A program made the position numbers and the translations under genes. Source: Maratus speciosus (Eukaryota > Arthropoda > Arachnida > Araneae > Salticidae). From it: 64,000 bases of DNA. The stretch lies in contig OZ010788.1 of NCBI GenBank assembly GCA_963932465.1, forward strand, positions 194,558,559 through 194,622,558, written 5' to 3'. Of the stretch, positions 25,110 through 36,517 are shown one piece after another. The first letter of the stretch is position 1. Each line of letters opens with the position of its first letter. The notes below the pieces were generated by a model. The model was given only the letters and a program-made list of their open reading frames with translations, searched no databases and was not told where the DNA came from.

Positions 25110-25420
25110 TACGTGTTCCTGATCACTGCTGATCACCACACGGTGCACCAGGAAAGGGCCACCACGGCGTCCAAGCTACCAAGGGGACCATCTTTCATAT
25201 GCGCTCGGACCCGCTCACAAAGGGTCGCTACCTCCCTTAGGGCTCGTGACATGAGTACTGCTGAGCCAAGCATTAAAGACCGGTCACGTGAGTAGCAGGT
25301 CTAAGACGGACGATTCTATTCTTCAAAATAGGACTGAGAGCAATGAAAAGGGAGTTTCCCCTAGTATTGCTTTTGTGGGGAATGGGGAGAATAAATACTA
25401 CTAATACTAGTTTCGTATTC
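25110..25420. repeat. GC-richer island, probable retroelement piece
   Basis: Base composition rises sharply and the sequence ends near a short ACT-rich tail (AATACTACTAATACTAG). That pattern suggests a SINE or the non-coding end of a LINE on the + strand. No coding motif and no second copy in this window, so the class is unsure. Confidence 0.3.
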
Positions 25421-26115
25421 ACTTGTCTCCAAGATTATAAAAAGGATTTTTCTTCTTATTTTCTTTTCGATGAAGACGATATCTTCAATCTAAAGAAACA
25501 TGTTAGGATAATTTAGATATATAAACATTATTATTTTTATTTATAAAATATGAAACATTTTTAAATGGTATAAACACTGCCATGAAAGAAATGTTTGAAT
25601 TATTTTTTAAGGTGCATTAAAAAAAAAATAAATAAGGATGGAGTTTTCAGTTATATAAATAACTTATTTTAAAAAATAACGTTAAGTAAATAAACTGTCA
25701 TATTTACTGTATTTTTACGTATGTCATTGCAACTTATTTTTTTCTTAAATAAATTATTATTTTAAATATCTATTCCTTAAAGTTAAAGGATACACTTATA
25801 AGTATAAATTTCTTATTAAATATGTATACACTGAAATATTTTTTTAATCTGTTTTCAAATTCAATTTCCTTATAACTATACGGAGACATTTTTGTCCATG
25901 AATAAGGGGAAATTGCAGTCTTTCTTATTTGCAGGGCCGAAACTAGTCATTTTTGCGCGCGGGGCAAACATGGATTTTGCCCCCACCCCCTGCCCATTCT
26001 CACACACAATAAAAGCTATCGACAGCAGGTACAGCATGCAAAAAAAGAAAGAAAAATCATTAAAAGATAAAAATCGTTTAATAATAATTAAAATGCTAAC
26101 AAGAAATACGTAAAC
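25421..26115. other. Intergenic, no feature seen
   Basis: AT-rich; a 73-codon frame at 25892 has no recognisable motif. Confidence 0.4.
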
Positions 26116-26117
26116 AA

Positions 26118-26209
26118 TGCTCCCATAGGATTAACATTAGCTTGAGCGTTAAGAGCCTACACTAGTCTCGATAAGAAACTGGATCGCTAATGTTAAACCT
26201 ATGGGAGCA
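26118..26209. repeat. 92-bp inverted repeat
   Basis: TGCTCCCATAGGATTAACAT is mirrored by ATGTTAAACCTATGGGAGCA 92 bp away. The words resemble the CCTATGGGG...TTAACATTAG portion of TTAA family 1, so it may be a very short derivative. Confidence 0.6.
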
Positions 26210-26280
26210 AATACAAAATCAAAATGAAAAAGCTTCTTTTCTGAAAATAGAATAAGGCGAGTAAGAAATAACGTTAATAG

Positions 26281-27833
26281 TACAACAGCCAGTGTGGGAA
26301 TGACATGCGGTCAGCTGTCCGGTCAGACGGGTTAAGAAAGAGAAACCTGAATTTCGTCTCCTCCTAATGCTTCCCTACCTTCGGAAAGGTCCATTATTTT
26401 GGCAATATGCCAAGGTCGGTCTTTAAAAGCTGGTCAAGCAGTATCACGGCCCACCAAGTGAACGGGTCAAGACCCGGATATGAGATCGCCAAGGCAGAGA
26501 CCCCCCTTAGGCTTCCTTCCGGTATTGCACAATTTTTGGGAATATTGGACCCACACGTCCGCATGGGTAAACTTCACTCCCTTAAATTATTTACTACTTT
26601 GACATCTCACCATCACGACAGCCAACGAACACTGGCACATTCTAGCACTGCAACGAGGCCAACATCCAGGGTACTCATCAACATAGTAAGAGCCAAGACT
26701 CCTGAAGGAGGGCCTGCCTAGCTCGTCGACCCCACCCTCAAATTGGGCTAGTGCCCTGGGAAATAACGACTCAACTACCAAATTTTACACAACTTTATTA
26801 TTCAACATACAGAGCACATTTGATATGGGTGGGATCCGCACGAGTGCGGATTTACAAACTATTTACATATATACACGGCCTTACAGCCAAAACACATGTT
26901 AGAAGGAATAAATTTAATGAGTTTATTTACATGCCAATCTTCTTTCTTCTATCTTCATTCTTCTTCATCTTTCTTTCCCCAACAACTTAAATAACTACAG
27001 CTGAGCGATCAACACCACCAAATGCCATCTCACTACATCCCATTAGGAGACCACTGTCGTAATGTTACCATAAATGAGGTTCCATTACTTTGAGAAAGGT
27101 CTCAAGAGACCGTCTCAAGTTCGGAACCGTGAAATAATTCCGAACTGAGGCTCGAGAGAGCCTCGGACAGTATTTGTCTCTAAGTGGCCGAGTACCTACA
27201 TACTCCAACAGAAGGTGTTCACTGGAAGCCGGACGTGGGGACGTACAAAATGGGCACGCACGAGGCAGAGGTTTCACTCGAAATCTCCGGTAGTAATATG
27301 GGAACGGGCCATGTCCGGTTACCGCCCAGTTGAGTAATGGAGAAGTCCAAGTCCATCTCTCCGAACCCCTAGGTATTATTCGGTAGACGCTTCGACTTAA
27401 GCTGCGTACACACTATCCTTCTAACTGTAATCAGTGTCGGCTTCGTTTGTTCTTGCCACGCGGTGTCTTTGATTTTTAACGACTTTAGCAGGAAAGGGAC
27501 TGGTGTCCAGCAAAAGAGGAACCTTTCCTTCAAGTAGAGTCGAGCTCCTTATCTCCTGACCCATTGTTGATTCCCCTCATTCTTTTGTCAATAAACCGCA
27601 GATGGGTTCAGAATAAAAGCTTTTCCAAGAATACTGGACAAGCAGGCAAAATACGCGTGAGTACGCAGCCTTAGAGTCTCCTCCTCCCACCTCTCCTGCC
27701 AGGTCCTTACTATTTCCCTAGACAGGAAGTGCTTCACTACACTAGGTGCGAGGTCAACATGGGCACTCACAACGTCAAGCTCCGCACCCGCTTTTGCGAG
27801 TGAATCGGCAGCTTCGTTGCCTCGGACTCCCAA
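26281..27833 (-). pseudogene. 5'-truncated LINE with RNase H and Zn-knuckle relic
   Basis: Minus-strand frames give MGVRGNEAADSLAKAGAEL, the conserved end of the LINE-type RNase H domain (usual form HxGxxGNExADxLAK). They continue with WQERWEEETLR. After a frame break comes VTGHGPFPYYYRRFRV, then CPFC.S.R....HLLLEY, the terminal CCHC-type knuckle and PLRDKY motif of I/R1-like arthropod non-LTR elements. Coding similarity ends at a stop at 27065; 26281-27064 is probably its 3' untranslated part. The reverse transcriptase itself is missing. Dead insertion, 5' edge at about 27833. Confidence 0.8.
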
Positions 27834-27846
27834 AATTCCCCAAAAT

Positions 27847-29005
27847 TTCCCCCGGCAAACCCCAAGATGGTTTTTATTAAAGAAATCAATTTTTTTATTG
27901 TTTTAGAGAAAAAGCATCTAGAAATTCAGAAAGTAGATTAATTAGATCAGTAGTCAAATTAAGTAGTCAAATTAGATATATGACATTATGACTTAGGATG
28001 AAGGGAAAGAGGGGATCTGCCTAGGAACATGCGCCGCAGTGCTGCGTGGACTAAGTTGCGCAATTCCACTTAACCACTCACACGTTTACATTCGCCCTCC
28101 CATCTCCCCTCCGAACTTTCTCTATAAGGTTTACTTTAAGTTTTTTGGGTCGCTGAATCCAAATTTTTAAACTTACCCCAAAATCCCCCCCCCCCCAAAT
28201 AGTTGTTTTTAACTTAAATTTCTTATTGTTTTAGGAGAAAAGCATTACGAAATTTAGCAACTAGACAAAATTTGCAACAAATAGGATATATGACATTATG
28301 ACGTAGGATAAACGGGGAGAGAGGAGGCTGCCTCGGAACATTCCCCGCGCGCTTTTCTCAAAAACCAAATTTTTTCAAAAAATCAATTTTTGGGGGGGTT
28401 GCCGGGTGAAATTTTGGTGGGAAGTTACAAATTCGGATTCAGCGACCCAAAAAACATAAAGTGAGTCGAAATCCAGAACTAGTATTAATTTTGCCAGGTA
28501 AAATCCCCTATTGCCTGGACTTCATAACTTAGTGCACGTAGCGCCGCAGTGCATGTTCAGAGGCAGCCCTCCTCCTCCCCGTTCATCCTACGTCATAATG
28601 TCATATATCCTATTTGTTGCAAATTTTGTCTAGTTTCTGAATTTCGTAATGCTTTTCTCCTAAAACAATAAGAAATTTAAGTTAAAAAAACTATTTGGGG
28701 AGCTTTCGGGAGGGAACATTTTGGGGGGAAAGTTGAAAATTCGGATTCAGCGACCCAAAAAACTTAAAGTAAACCTTATAGAGAAAGTTCGGGGGGGGGG
28801 GGGGATGGCGAATGTAAACGTGTGAGTGATTAAGTGGAATTGCGCAACTTAGTTCACGCAGCACCGCGCGCATGTTCCGAGGCAGATCCCCCCCTACCCC
28901 TTCATCCTAAGTCATAATGTCATGTATCTAATTTGTTGCAAATTTTGTCTACTTTCTGGATTTCTAGATGCTTTTTCCCTAAAACAATAAAAAAAATGAT
29001 ATTTT
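27847..29005. mobile_element. Nested inverted-repeat block
   Basis: The arms (27847-28345 and 28500-29005) are mirror copies sharing TATGACATTATGACTTAGGA, GGAATTGCGCAACTTAG and TTCGGATTCAGCGACCC. There are two layers: an outer pair (27847-28207 with 28680-29005) and an inner pair (28201-28345 with 28500-28690). The central part (28380-28545) repeats the GATTCAGCGACCCAAAAAAC and TATTGCCTGGACT words found again at 30425-30632. Several C or G runs of 10 or more occur. No protein-coding content. Confidence 0.65.
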
Positions 29006-29013
29006 TTAATAAA

Positions 29014-29475
29014 CTAGGGGGCTCGGCCCCCTACGAGATACGCTCGGCAACCCCCGTCCAGACACCGCAGACACCGCACGCTAATTTGATCGGCTTTAAA
29101 AAGATTTCGAAAGATTGAATTATAATTTAAAAAACAGTGGCGATCTCCCTATAAACGAATTTCTATTCATTTCTCTTTGATTGGGGAATTTTAACGCCAA
29201 ATCCGCTGCGGTACTACTTGATTATCCCGTCGACCAATTTCGCCGAATCATATAAATCGCCGAACCACTCGCCAAATTATACAAATTGACATAATTTTTA
29301 TTTTAAATAACGAAAGAACAAATAAATTAGTACAACATTAATAAAAATACAAATAAAACGTCGAAATAAAAATAACTTGATGACGTAGACACGTGTAGCA
29401 ACATTTCAAAATAAGCTAATATAAAAGGAATTAAGTAAACAGAGTCTTTGTCTCCTGGTATTTTTTAACAAAGCG
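29014..29475 (-). mobile_element. Helitron-like 3' end, copy B
   Basis: Minus-strand hairpin GGGGGCCGAGCCCCC followed by CTAG and T (plus-strand CTAG 29014-29017). It aligns with copy C at 61433 through CAGACACCGCAGA and on to CAGAGTCTTTGTCTCC. Copy B carries an extra block at 29210-29400, matching the MITE at 62471, that copy C lacks. Right limit unclear. Confidence 0.6.
29210..29400. mobile_element. MITE fragment inside Helitron copy B
   Basis: Starts GGTACTAC..GATTATCCCG and TCGACCAATTTCGCC, and continues as the mirror of 62575-62765 through CATAATTTTTATTTTAAATA. Its second inverted end is missing, so it is truncated. Confidence 0.65.
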
Positions 29476-30360
29476 AAAAGAAAGCTCTTTTAAATGAGAC
29501 ATTTTAAAATAATCGTTTTTAATCTGACGTAATTTTTACCAAGCTATTCTTTCTCTTTTAAATATTCACGTGAAAATACTTTTGTTAGAAATGAAATATT
29601 ATTTGCGCTTTCCTAACAAAAATAGTTGAAAAGATCCTCTCAAAATATCAAATAAATGTCTAGCGCAATTTCTAAATTTAAAATGTTTTGCAATATTATT
29701 TTGTGTTCATTTTATGTAATAACTATAATGTGACGTAAATATGACGTAATTTCTCCTATTTAAGACTTCTAACGCATGTTAATGAATTTATTATTTTACA
29801 ATATCCTTTCTTTTTTAAAATTCACGTGTATACTTTTTATGACGTAATTTTTAATAAGTTTCTGCTTTTTATACATAATTATTTAATTCTAATTCCAAAT
29901 GATTTTTTATGTTTATAATAGTCACGTGTAAATATTTTTTTTTAATTTGAAGCAAACATTATTGTTTGCGCTGTTTATACATTTGGCAACAGTATAAATT
30001 AATACCATTTTCTAAAATAATGTAAAAAATATCTCTTGAAATGCTGAAAATTTGAATTTAAAATAGAAATAAAACCTCAAAAAATGAGTCAAAATAAAAA
30101 AATTAATGCAATCTGCACTCCGGCAAATTCTAACGCATAAAATGATCTAAAAATGATTACACTGCCATGTATAGTTTTTGCTGCTATAAAACTTTTTTAG
30201 TGGAACGATTTTGTCCAACTTTAGCCTTAAATATCTCTTAAAATAATTCTTCAATTTGAAAACTGTCTGTATCAGCGTGTTTATGAAACATTTCTCAATA
30301 AAACCACCAATTTTCATATTTTTGTATGAATTATTTTTCTTAATATTAACGAAGAAAGAC
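29476..30360. other. Intergenic with TGACGTAA and CACGTG words
   Basis: AT-rich. TGACGTAA occurs at least four times (about 29525, 29731, 29742, 29840) and CACGTG three times. These may be chance or belong to the neighbouring Helitron. No gene. Confidence 0.35.
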
Positions 30361-30424
30361 CTCCGGTCACAAAAAATTCAAAACCGGCGGTGGCGGCGGC
30401 GGTGACAGCGGTAGTTACTTTTTT

Positions 30425-30632
30425 TTAGAATAGAGGGAAACCTTTTTTGGGGGGCATTTTACCAAAATTTGGGGGGGGGGGGGAATGCCGGGGGAAATTT
30501 TGGTGGGAAGTTAAAAATTCGGATTCAGCGACCCAAAAACATATAGCAAGCCCTTTTCCAGAACTACCATGAATTTTGCTAGGTCGAGCCCCTATACGGT
30601 CTCTATTGCCTGGACTATAAGGGATTTTCCAC
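30425..30632. repeat. Copy of the 28.4 kb repeat
   Basis: Shares TTCGGATTCAGCGACCC, a G14 run, GAAATTTTGGTGGGAAGTTA and CTATTGCCTGGACT with 28380-28545, in the same order. Confidence 0.7.
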
Positions 30633-30639
30633 AAATTGT

Positions 30640-31485
30640 CATTTTTTATTAATTGACTTTCGGCAAAAAGTTAGTTTTTAGTGACTATCAACGAGTAGAT
30701 TTGGAAAAAATGCTTCGATTTTGATACTTCTTTTTATCATGGTATAGGCTCGTTCTGGTGGTTATCCAAGAACTAAAGCATCAATAAAAAATGAAAATTA
30801 AAAAGAATTCAAAATTAAAATTAACAACTTGTGGGCAATCCCTTATCATTCGGCTAGTTTTTGCGAGCAACTAAAAATTAGCTCACTTTAATGCCGATAT
30901 CTTTCTGAATTTTTACGATATTTGACTGGAGTTTTTTAATAAGTTGTTCCATAGAGTTGACTGTTAAATTATGTAAAACGATCCTTGTTATCGTTCGCGC
31001 ACGCGCAGATAAAAGTTATTTCATACAACTGCTCATATTTCCTAAAATATTTAATATATTTATATTCCAGTTGCACTATATTGTGTTTACTACATTTTGT
31101 CAATTTTTCTGAAACTGGTGTTAAATTTGGTTGAAAGCTCTGCATGTTATAAGCAAAAAATATGCAAGATTTTTTTTTTTAATCGCTGTATCGCTATTAA
31201 TATACTTGCTATTCTTACACAAATGAATACACATATTGCACGATGTCTGTTTATTTGCATTCTGTAGCGATAGATCATTTCGTGCATTTTATTTTAAGGG
31301 TAATCCCAAGTATTATTTTTTTTCTTCGATTTTTTGTTGGCCCCCTAACTGTCCCTCTTGTCAAATCGACATTGATAAATATGAGGTCATACCTGTTCTT
31401 TTTAATCCTGAAATTCTAGAAGAATCTGACAAGTATATTTCTAAATATTCGACAAAATATCTAAAATTGAAAGTTGCCGGTCATT
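30640..31485. other. Intergenic, one unassigned frame
   Basis: An 83-codon + frame at 31236-31487 contains a polar stretch (LFNPEILEESDKYISKYSTK) but no family I recognise and no nearby splice-consistent partner. Left uncalled. Confidence 0.35.
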
Positions 31486-31489
31486 AATG

Positions 31490-32205
31490 GCCATATAGTG
31501 TACATTTATAGAGCTATCTGAGTCCTGAGTTTATAGTCCTAATCTAAAGACTGAATAAAATTACTTCTTTTTGTATACAGCATTTCCATTATTTGATCAC
31601 ACAAAATAAAAAATAAAAAACAAATATGTATATGCATGAAAAATAATAAGAAATGCCATTGGTTTGTAAAAATGAAACCTATTAACAGATTTTTAAAAAG
31701 AATAAAGCAGTTGGAAAGAGATATATATCGGTGACTTTTGTCCATATAGTGTAGATAATTACAACTGCTAAACGCAATCGGAATGTGTCTATAATCAATG
31801 AATAAATAGTTGTGGCATATTAATGTATATTTATAGAGCTATCCGAGTTTTATAAAAAGAGTAAAGCAGTTGAAAGAGATTAATACCGGTGATTTTTGTC
31901 CATATATTATAGATAATTATAACTGCTAAACGCAATCGGAATGTGTCTATAATCAATTAATGAATAGTTCTGGCAAAAAATGTATATTTACAGAGTATTA
32001 CTATCTAAGTTTTATAAACATATTCTAAAGATTGAATAAAATTACTTCTTTCTGTATACAGCATTTCCATTATTTGATCACACATTAAAAAAAGAGAAAT
32101 ATGTATATGCATGAAAAATAATAAGAAATACCATTGGTTTGTAAAAATGAAACCTATTAACAGACTTTTAAAAAGAGTAAAGCAGTTGGAAAGAGATTAA
32201 TACCG
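31490..32205. repeat. Local duplication array upstream of the promoter
   Basis: Segments such as CTGTATACAGCATTTCCATT, ATGTATATGCATGAAAAATA, AAAGCAGTTGGAAAGAGAT and CTGCTAAACGCAATCGGAAT each occur two to three times in partly repeated order. The two outermost copies are close to identical. The array stops about 220 bp before the TATA box, so the duplications could include distal promoter elements of the gene. Confidence 0.75.
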
Positions 32206-32400
32206 GAATCAACAACGCGTGGAAAAATGCAGAGGAAAGAAACACTTCCCGCCACCATCGTAACTTCCAACAGTTCTTTCACTTATGAACAATGAACTCG
32301 CTTGGAATTAAAAAGAATAAGAGATTCGATTTTAAAACGAAGTGAAGAGAAGAAAAAACTGTATTCTCTCCCCACGAGGAAAAATTGGGACGGAAAAAAC

Positions 32401-32460
32401 CACGTGACATATTAAGTTCGGACCTATATAACTAGAAGACTCAACTGGAAGAAATCATTC
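32401..32460 (+). promoter_or_regulatory. Core promoter: E-box, TATA box and initiator
   Basis: CACGTG at 32401-32406, TATATAA at 32425-32431, and an arthropod-like initiator TCATTC at 32455-32460, about 30 bp after the TATA box. This predicts a transcript start near 32457 and a 5' leader of about 57 nt before the ATG at 32514. Position relative to exon 1 is the main support. Confidence 0.7.
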
Positions 32461-32513
32461 TACTCATCCAAATCAACTCGTTCAGACATACCTGGGATCT
32501 CTTATAACAAAAC

Positions 32514-32534
32514 ATGAAGACTGGATTAATACTG
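32514..32534 (+). CDS. Exon 1: start codon and first seven residues
   Basis: Codes MKTGLIL and ends in phase 0 at a strong donor, CTG|GTAAGT. It encodes the start of the signal peptide, which is completed by FAAAVLAVVCEA in exon 2. A tiny coding first exon followed by a 7.3 kb intron is common in secreted arthropod genes. Decayed copies of this exon and its surroundings follow in the intron. Confidence 0.88.
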
Positions 32535-35500
32535 GTAAGTGAGACATAAATTATGAATAATAATATATTGGGCAGAGAGGCTTGACTAATATTTACCTAG
32601 GAAGTACGTGAATTCGTATCGGATTTCGGGATATCTTTCATTTTTTGTAGGGCTTGGAGTCATTTCTCTTTGACCACCACTAATTCAAAACAATAATCAT
32701 CATAGATTTTTACAAAATTTGCAAGGAAAATCTACCAAAAGCGGGATTTCTACATCATTTGCAAAAGAAATCTAAATTGAAAATTATTGTTTGGAAAAAG
32801 TGGTGGCTAAAAAACAGATCACCCAGCACTTTTAAAATTTTATCTGCATTATTGAACATATTTTTATGTTCCTATTAAAATTTTAATGAAAGTACTTTGT
32901 CCTATTTTTATTTTCTCGTTCTAAATGTATAGGTGTTTGATTTTTTTTTATATTCCTTAGTTAGAAAAATAAGTTTGTTATGGATTTTTTTCCCACTACA
33001 TTTGTATAGGGAAGACTGGATTAATATTGTTAATTGAAAGTGAAAGTTTTGGTTAATATATATTGAGCAGAGAGACTTGTTAATATACTTCGAAAGAAAT
33101 TTGCATTAGATTCGATTTTTTTTTTTTTTTTTTCCAAATACTGACATCTGAAAACAATTTTAAAATTTTATCTGCATTATTGAAAATATTTTCATGTTTC
33201 TAGTAAACCTTTCATTGAAATATTTTGTTGTTTTTTTTCTAATTCTAACTCTATAATCGTTAAAAAATTTTATATTGCTCAACTTAAAAAATAACCCTTT
33301 ATACCTTATATAAAAAATTTTCTTTACAAAATTTGAAGACTGGATTAATATTAATAAGTGGGAGAGAAATTTTGAGTAATATGCTATTCAGAAAGGATTG
33401 ACTGATGCCTTGGAAATACATGAATTCCTATTATATTTCAATTTTTTTTCTGCAAATAGTATGGTCATAAAAACTATTTTAAAATTTTATCTGCATTATT
33501 CAAATTGTTTTCATATTCTTAAACTTTTCCTTAAAATATGTTGTTTTGTTTTGTTTTTTTCTTTAATGGTTTGAAAATTTTTATAGTTCTTAATTTAAAG
33601 AATATTTTTTTATGCTTTATGCAAAAATTTCTCTTTACAAAACATGAAGGCTGGATTAATATTATTCAGTGAGACAGAAATGTTGATATGCTATTCAGAA
33701 AGGATTGGCGGATACTTGCCTCAGAAATATTACATGAACTCGTATTAGATTTCGAAATTTTTTTAATTTTTCTGCAAATAACATCATGGAGAAAAACATC
33801 TTAAAACTTTTTATCTTTATTATTGAAAATATTTCCATGACAATGTTAAACTTTTCGTTGAAATACTTTATCCTTTTTTTTTTTCCTCGTTCTAAATGGC
33901 TGAAAAGCATTTTATATTGCTTTTTTAAACAAAAAAATGTATACCTTATAAAAAAATTTCTCTTTACAAAACATGAAGACAGGATTAATATTAATAAAGT
34001 GAGACATATATTTTGAGTAATATGCTATTCAGAAAGGATTGGCGGATACTAGCCTTAGAAATACATGAATTCATATTGGATTTCGATTTTTTTCCCTACA
34101 AATAGTATTTGTTGCAATACATCCTAAGATTTTAACTGCATTATTGAACATGATTTCATATTGTTGTTTTATGATTGTTTTTCATTATGAAAGTATAGAC
34201 GCCTGAAAATTATATATTTTTTTAATTATAAAAAGAAAAGCTGCATTTTTCTTTTTAAGGAGGTCCAGGATACAAAAATCTTCAAATTTTCTATAAAAAA
34301 AAGAATATTGCATTAAAATTTTCTCTGCTTTTTTCTGCTTAAAAATAAAGTTTAAATTATGTTTCTATCTTAATTGAAACAGGAAATATTATATTTTTCG
34401 TTTTTGTTTGTTTTCAAAATCTAGCTTTCCAGCAATGGTTGTCATGGAAACGACTTCTTGTGAAAATGCGTTTATTTTCATGAAGGGTTTTTTCACCATT
34501 TCTCGTATTTAAATTCTTATAAATCAAGAACCGTTAAAAATAAATGGTTCAAACTTAAAACATGTCTTTTTCAATTGTTTTACTTTAATTTTGATTCAGA
34601 AAATTTGAAAAAAATATTTACTTTTGAAAATATGATTTTTTTTATGTTACATCATTTTTTTTTTTTAATTTACTTTAATTTTTTTTTATTAATATTTTTT
34701 TAAATTCTGAATCGAAATTAAAACTTATATATTTCTGTTTATTTAAATGAACAAAAATTGAAATTCTACGAATAATATTTCGAGTTATAACGGTTTTAAA
34801 TTGCCCCACTTTTTTAATAGATTTTAAACTTTAATTTAAAAAAAAAAATATGAGAAGTTTTATCGTGTGATTTTGTTTGCAAATGATATGATTAACCATC
34901 ACAAAAAAATTCAAAATTTTAACTCAATAAATAAAAATTATTTTAAAATGTGTCCCGGACCCCCTTAAATTATCTTTTTCTATAAACTGTTTTATTATCA
35001 ATGTGTGTTGTTTTTTAAAGTTATAAAATGAATGATTTTTTTTTTAATATATATATATATATAACCATTATATAATTACGAATATAATCTATTTCCAATT
35101 ACTAAAATTAAATTAATTACATGTATATTAATTCTTGGATAGAAAGAAATTAGTTCTTAAATGCAATCTAAGGTATAAAGTACACTTTTTTTAAGAATTT
35201 AAATTTGAATTTACTTTCATATAAACTTTCCTGTACTAACATTAAATTGAAAAAAATTAGTATTTCAAGGAAATAAATATATTCTAAAAAATATCCGATA
35301 TGAATTTGCTGTATTTAATAATGATATTGAAAATAAATACTTTAATAAATAGTTACAATTTACAAAATTTATTTCATTTTATTATACAATAGTCCTCAGA
35401 ATTTTAGATAAAAGTAGATTTTTTTTATAAAATTAATGTATGAAAATCACTTAATATCATCCAAACTAAGCTAAAAATTGCTAAAGGTGATTAAAAAAAT

Positions 35501-36486
35501 AGGTTTAAAAGGCATAAAAAAATACCTTTATTCAGATCGACAAATGTTTCATCGCACAAACGGCGACTTTCTTAAGTCCTTTGTTGATACAAATATTTTC
35601 GCAAAAAAATTTAAAAAAGCGAGAAACTGGTAAAAAATCACGAAACAAAACAAGAAAGAGAGTTTAAGAAATAATATTAGAAGTTAATTCACGTTCACAA
35701 ATATCCATTTTTATTTTATTTTAAGTTTGCACTAGTTTTCATTTACATCTGTGGCGATTTTTTACCAGTTTCTTGTTTGTTTTTTTTTTTAAATGTGAAA
35801 ATATTTGTATCAACAAAGATCATGATACTGTCGACGTTTAAGCGTGAAACATATGTCGATCTGAATAAAGGTAATTATAAGCCTTTTAAGTGTGTTTTTT
35901 TTATCACTTTTAGCAATTTTCAGCTTAGTTTGTAGATTATTTTTCTTTTTTTTCTTTCGATTTTATCTGTACTTTACCCTTATTATCTTTACTTATTCTC
36001 TGAATTATAATGACTGGCCTACAGCTCTTGTGGAAGGCCTTGTAAATTTATCTATTATATCAAAACCATTTCAGTTTTACTAATATTAATTTTCAAAATG
36101 CGATTCTGCGAAATTTTATTTACAGTTTTTACTCATTCTGGGATTCATTTGAATAAAAGAATGAAGTATTATTTCTATTTTCTATTTGATTATTATCTTT
36201 GACATTTATCTCATTAAGTTTGATTTAAAAAAAAAAATTACGTAGGAAAAATTATTTTATGTACTATTATTATTATTATTATATTATTATTATTATTATT
36301 ATTATTATATTGCATAAAGCGGCAAATAATGATGGTTGCGGATTATAGATATACTTATTTTGTCATAAGGAGACATAAAATGATAAATTAATTGTAGTTA
36401 CAGAGAAATTAAGAAAAGATTAGACAAATTTTAACAGGTGGTAGAGCATATGGTACTACTACTTCCACTACTACTACTACTACTAC

Positions 36487-36517
<31 letters not shown>

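Noticed and set aside
33644..34000. Alternative first exons at the ATG-bearing relics
   Set aside because: The donor GT is lost in all copies, and no TATA box or initiator precedes them.
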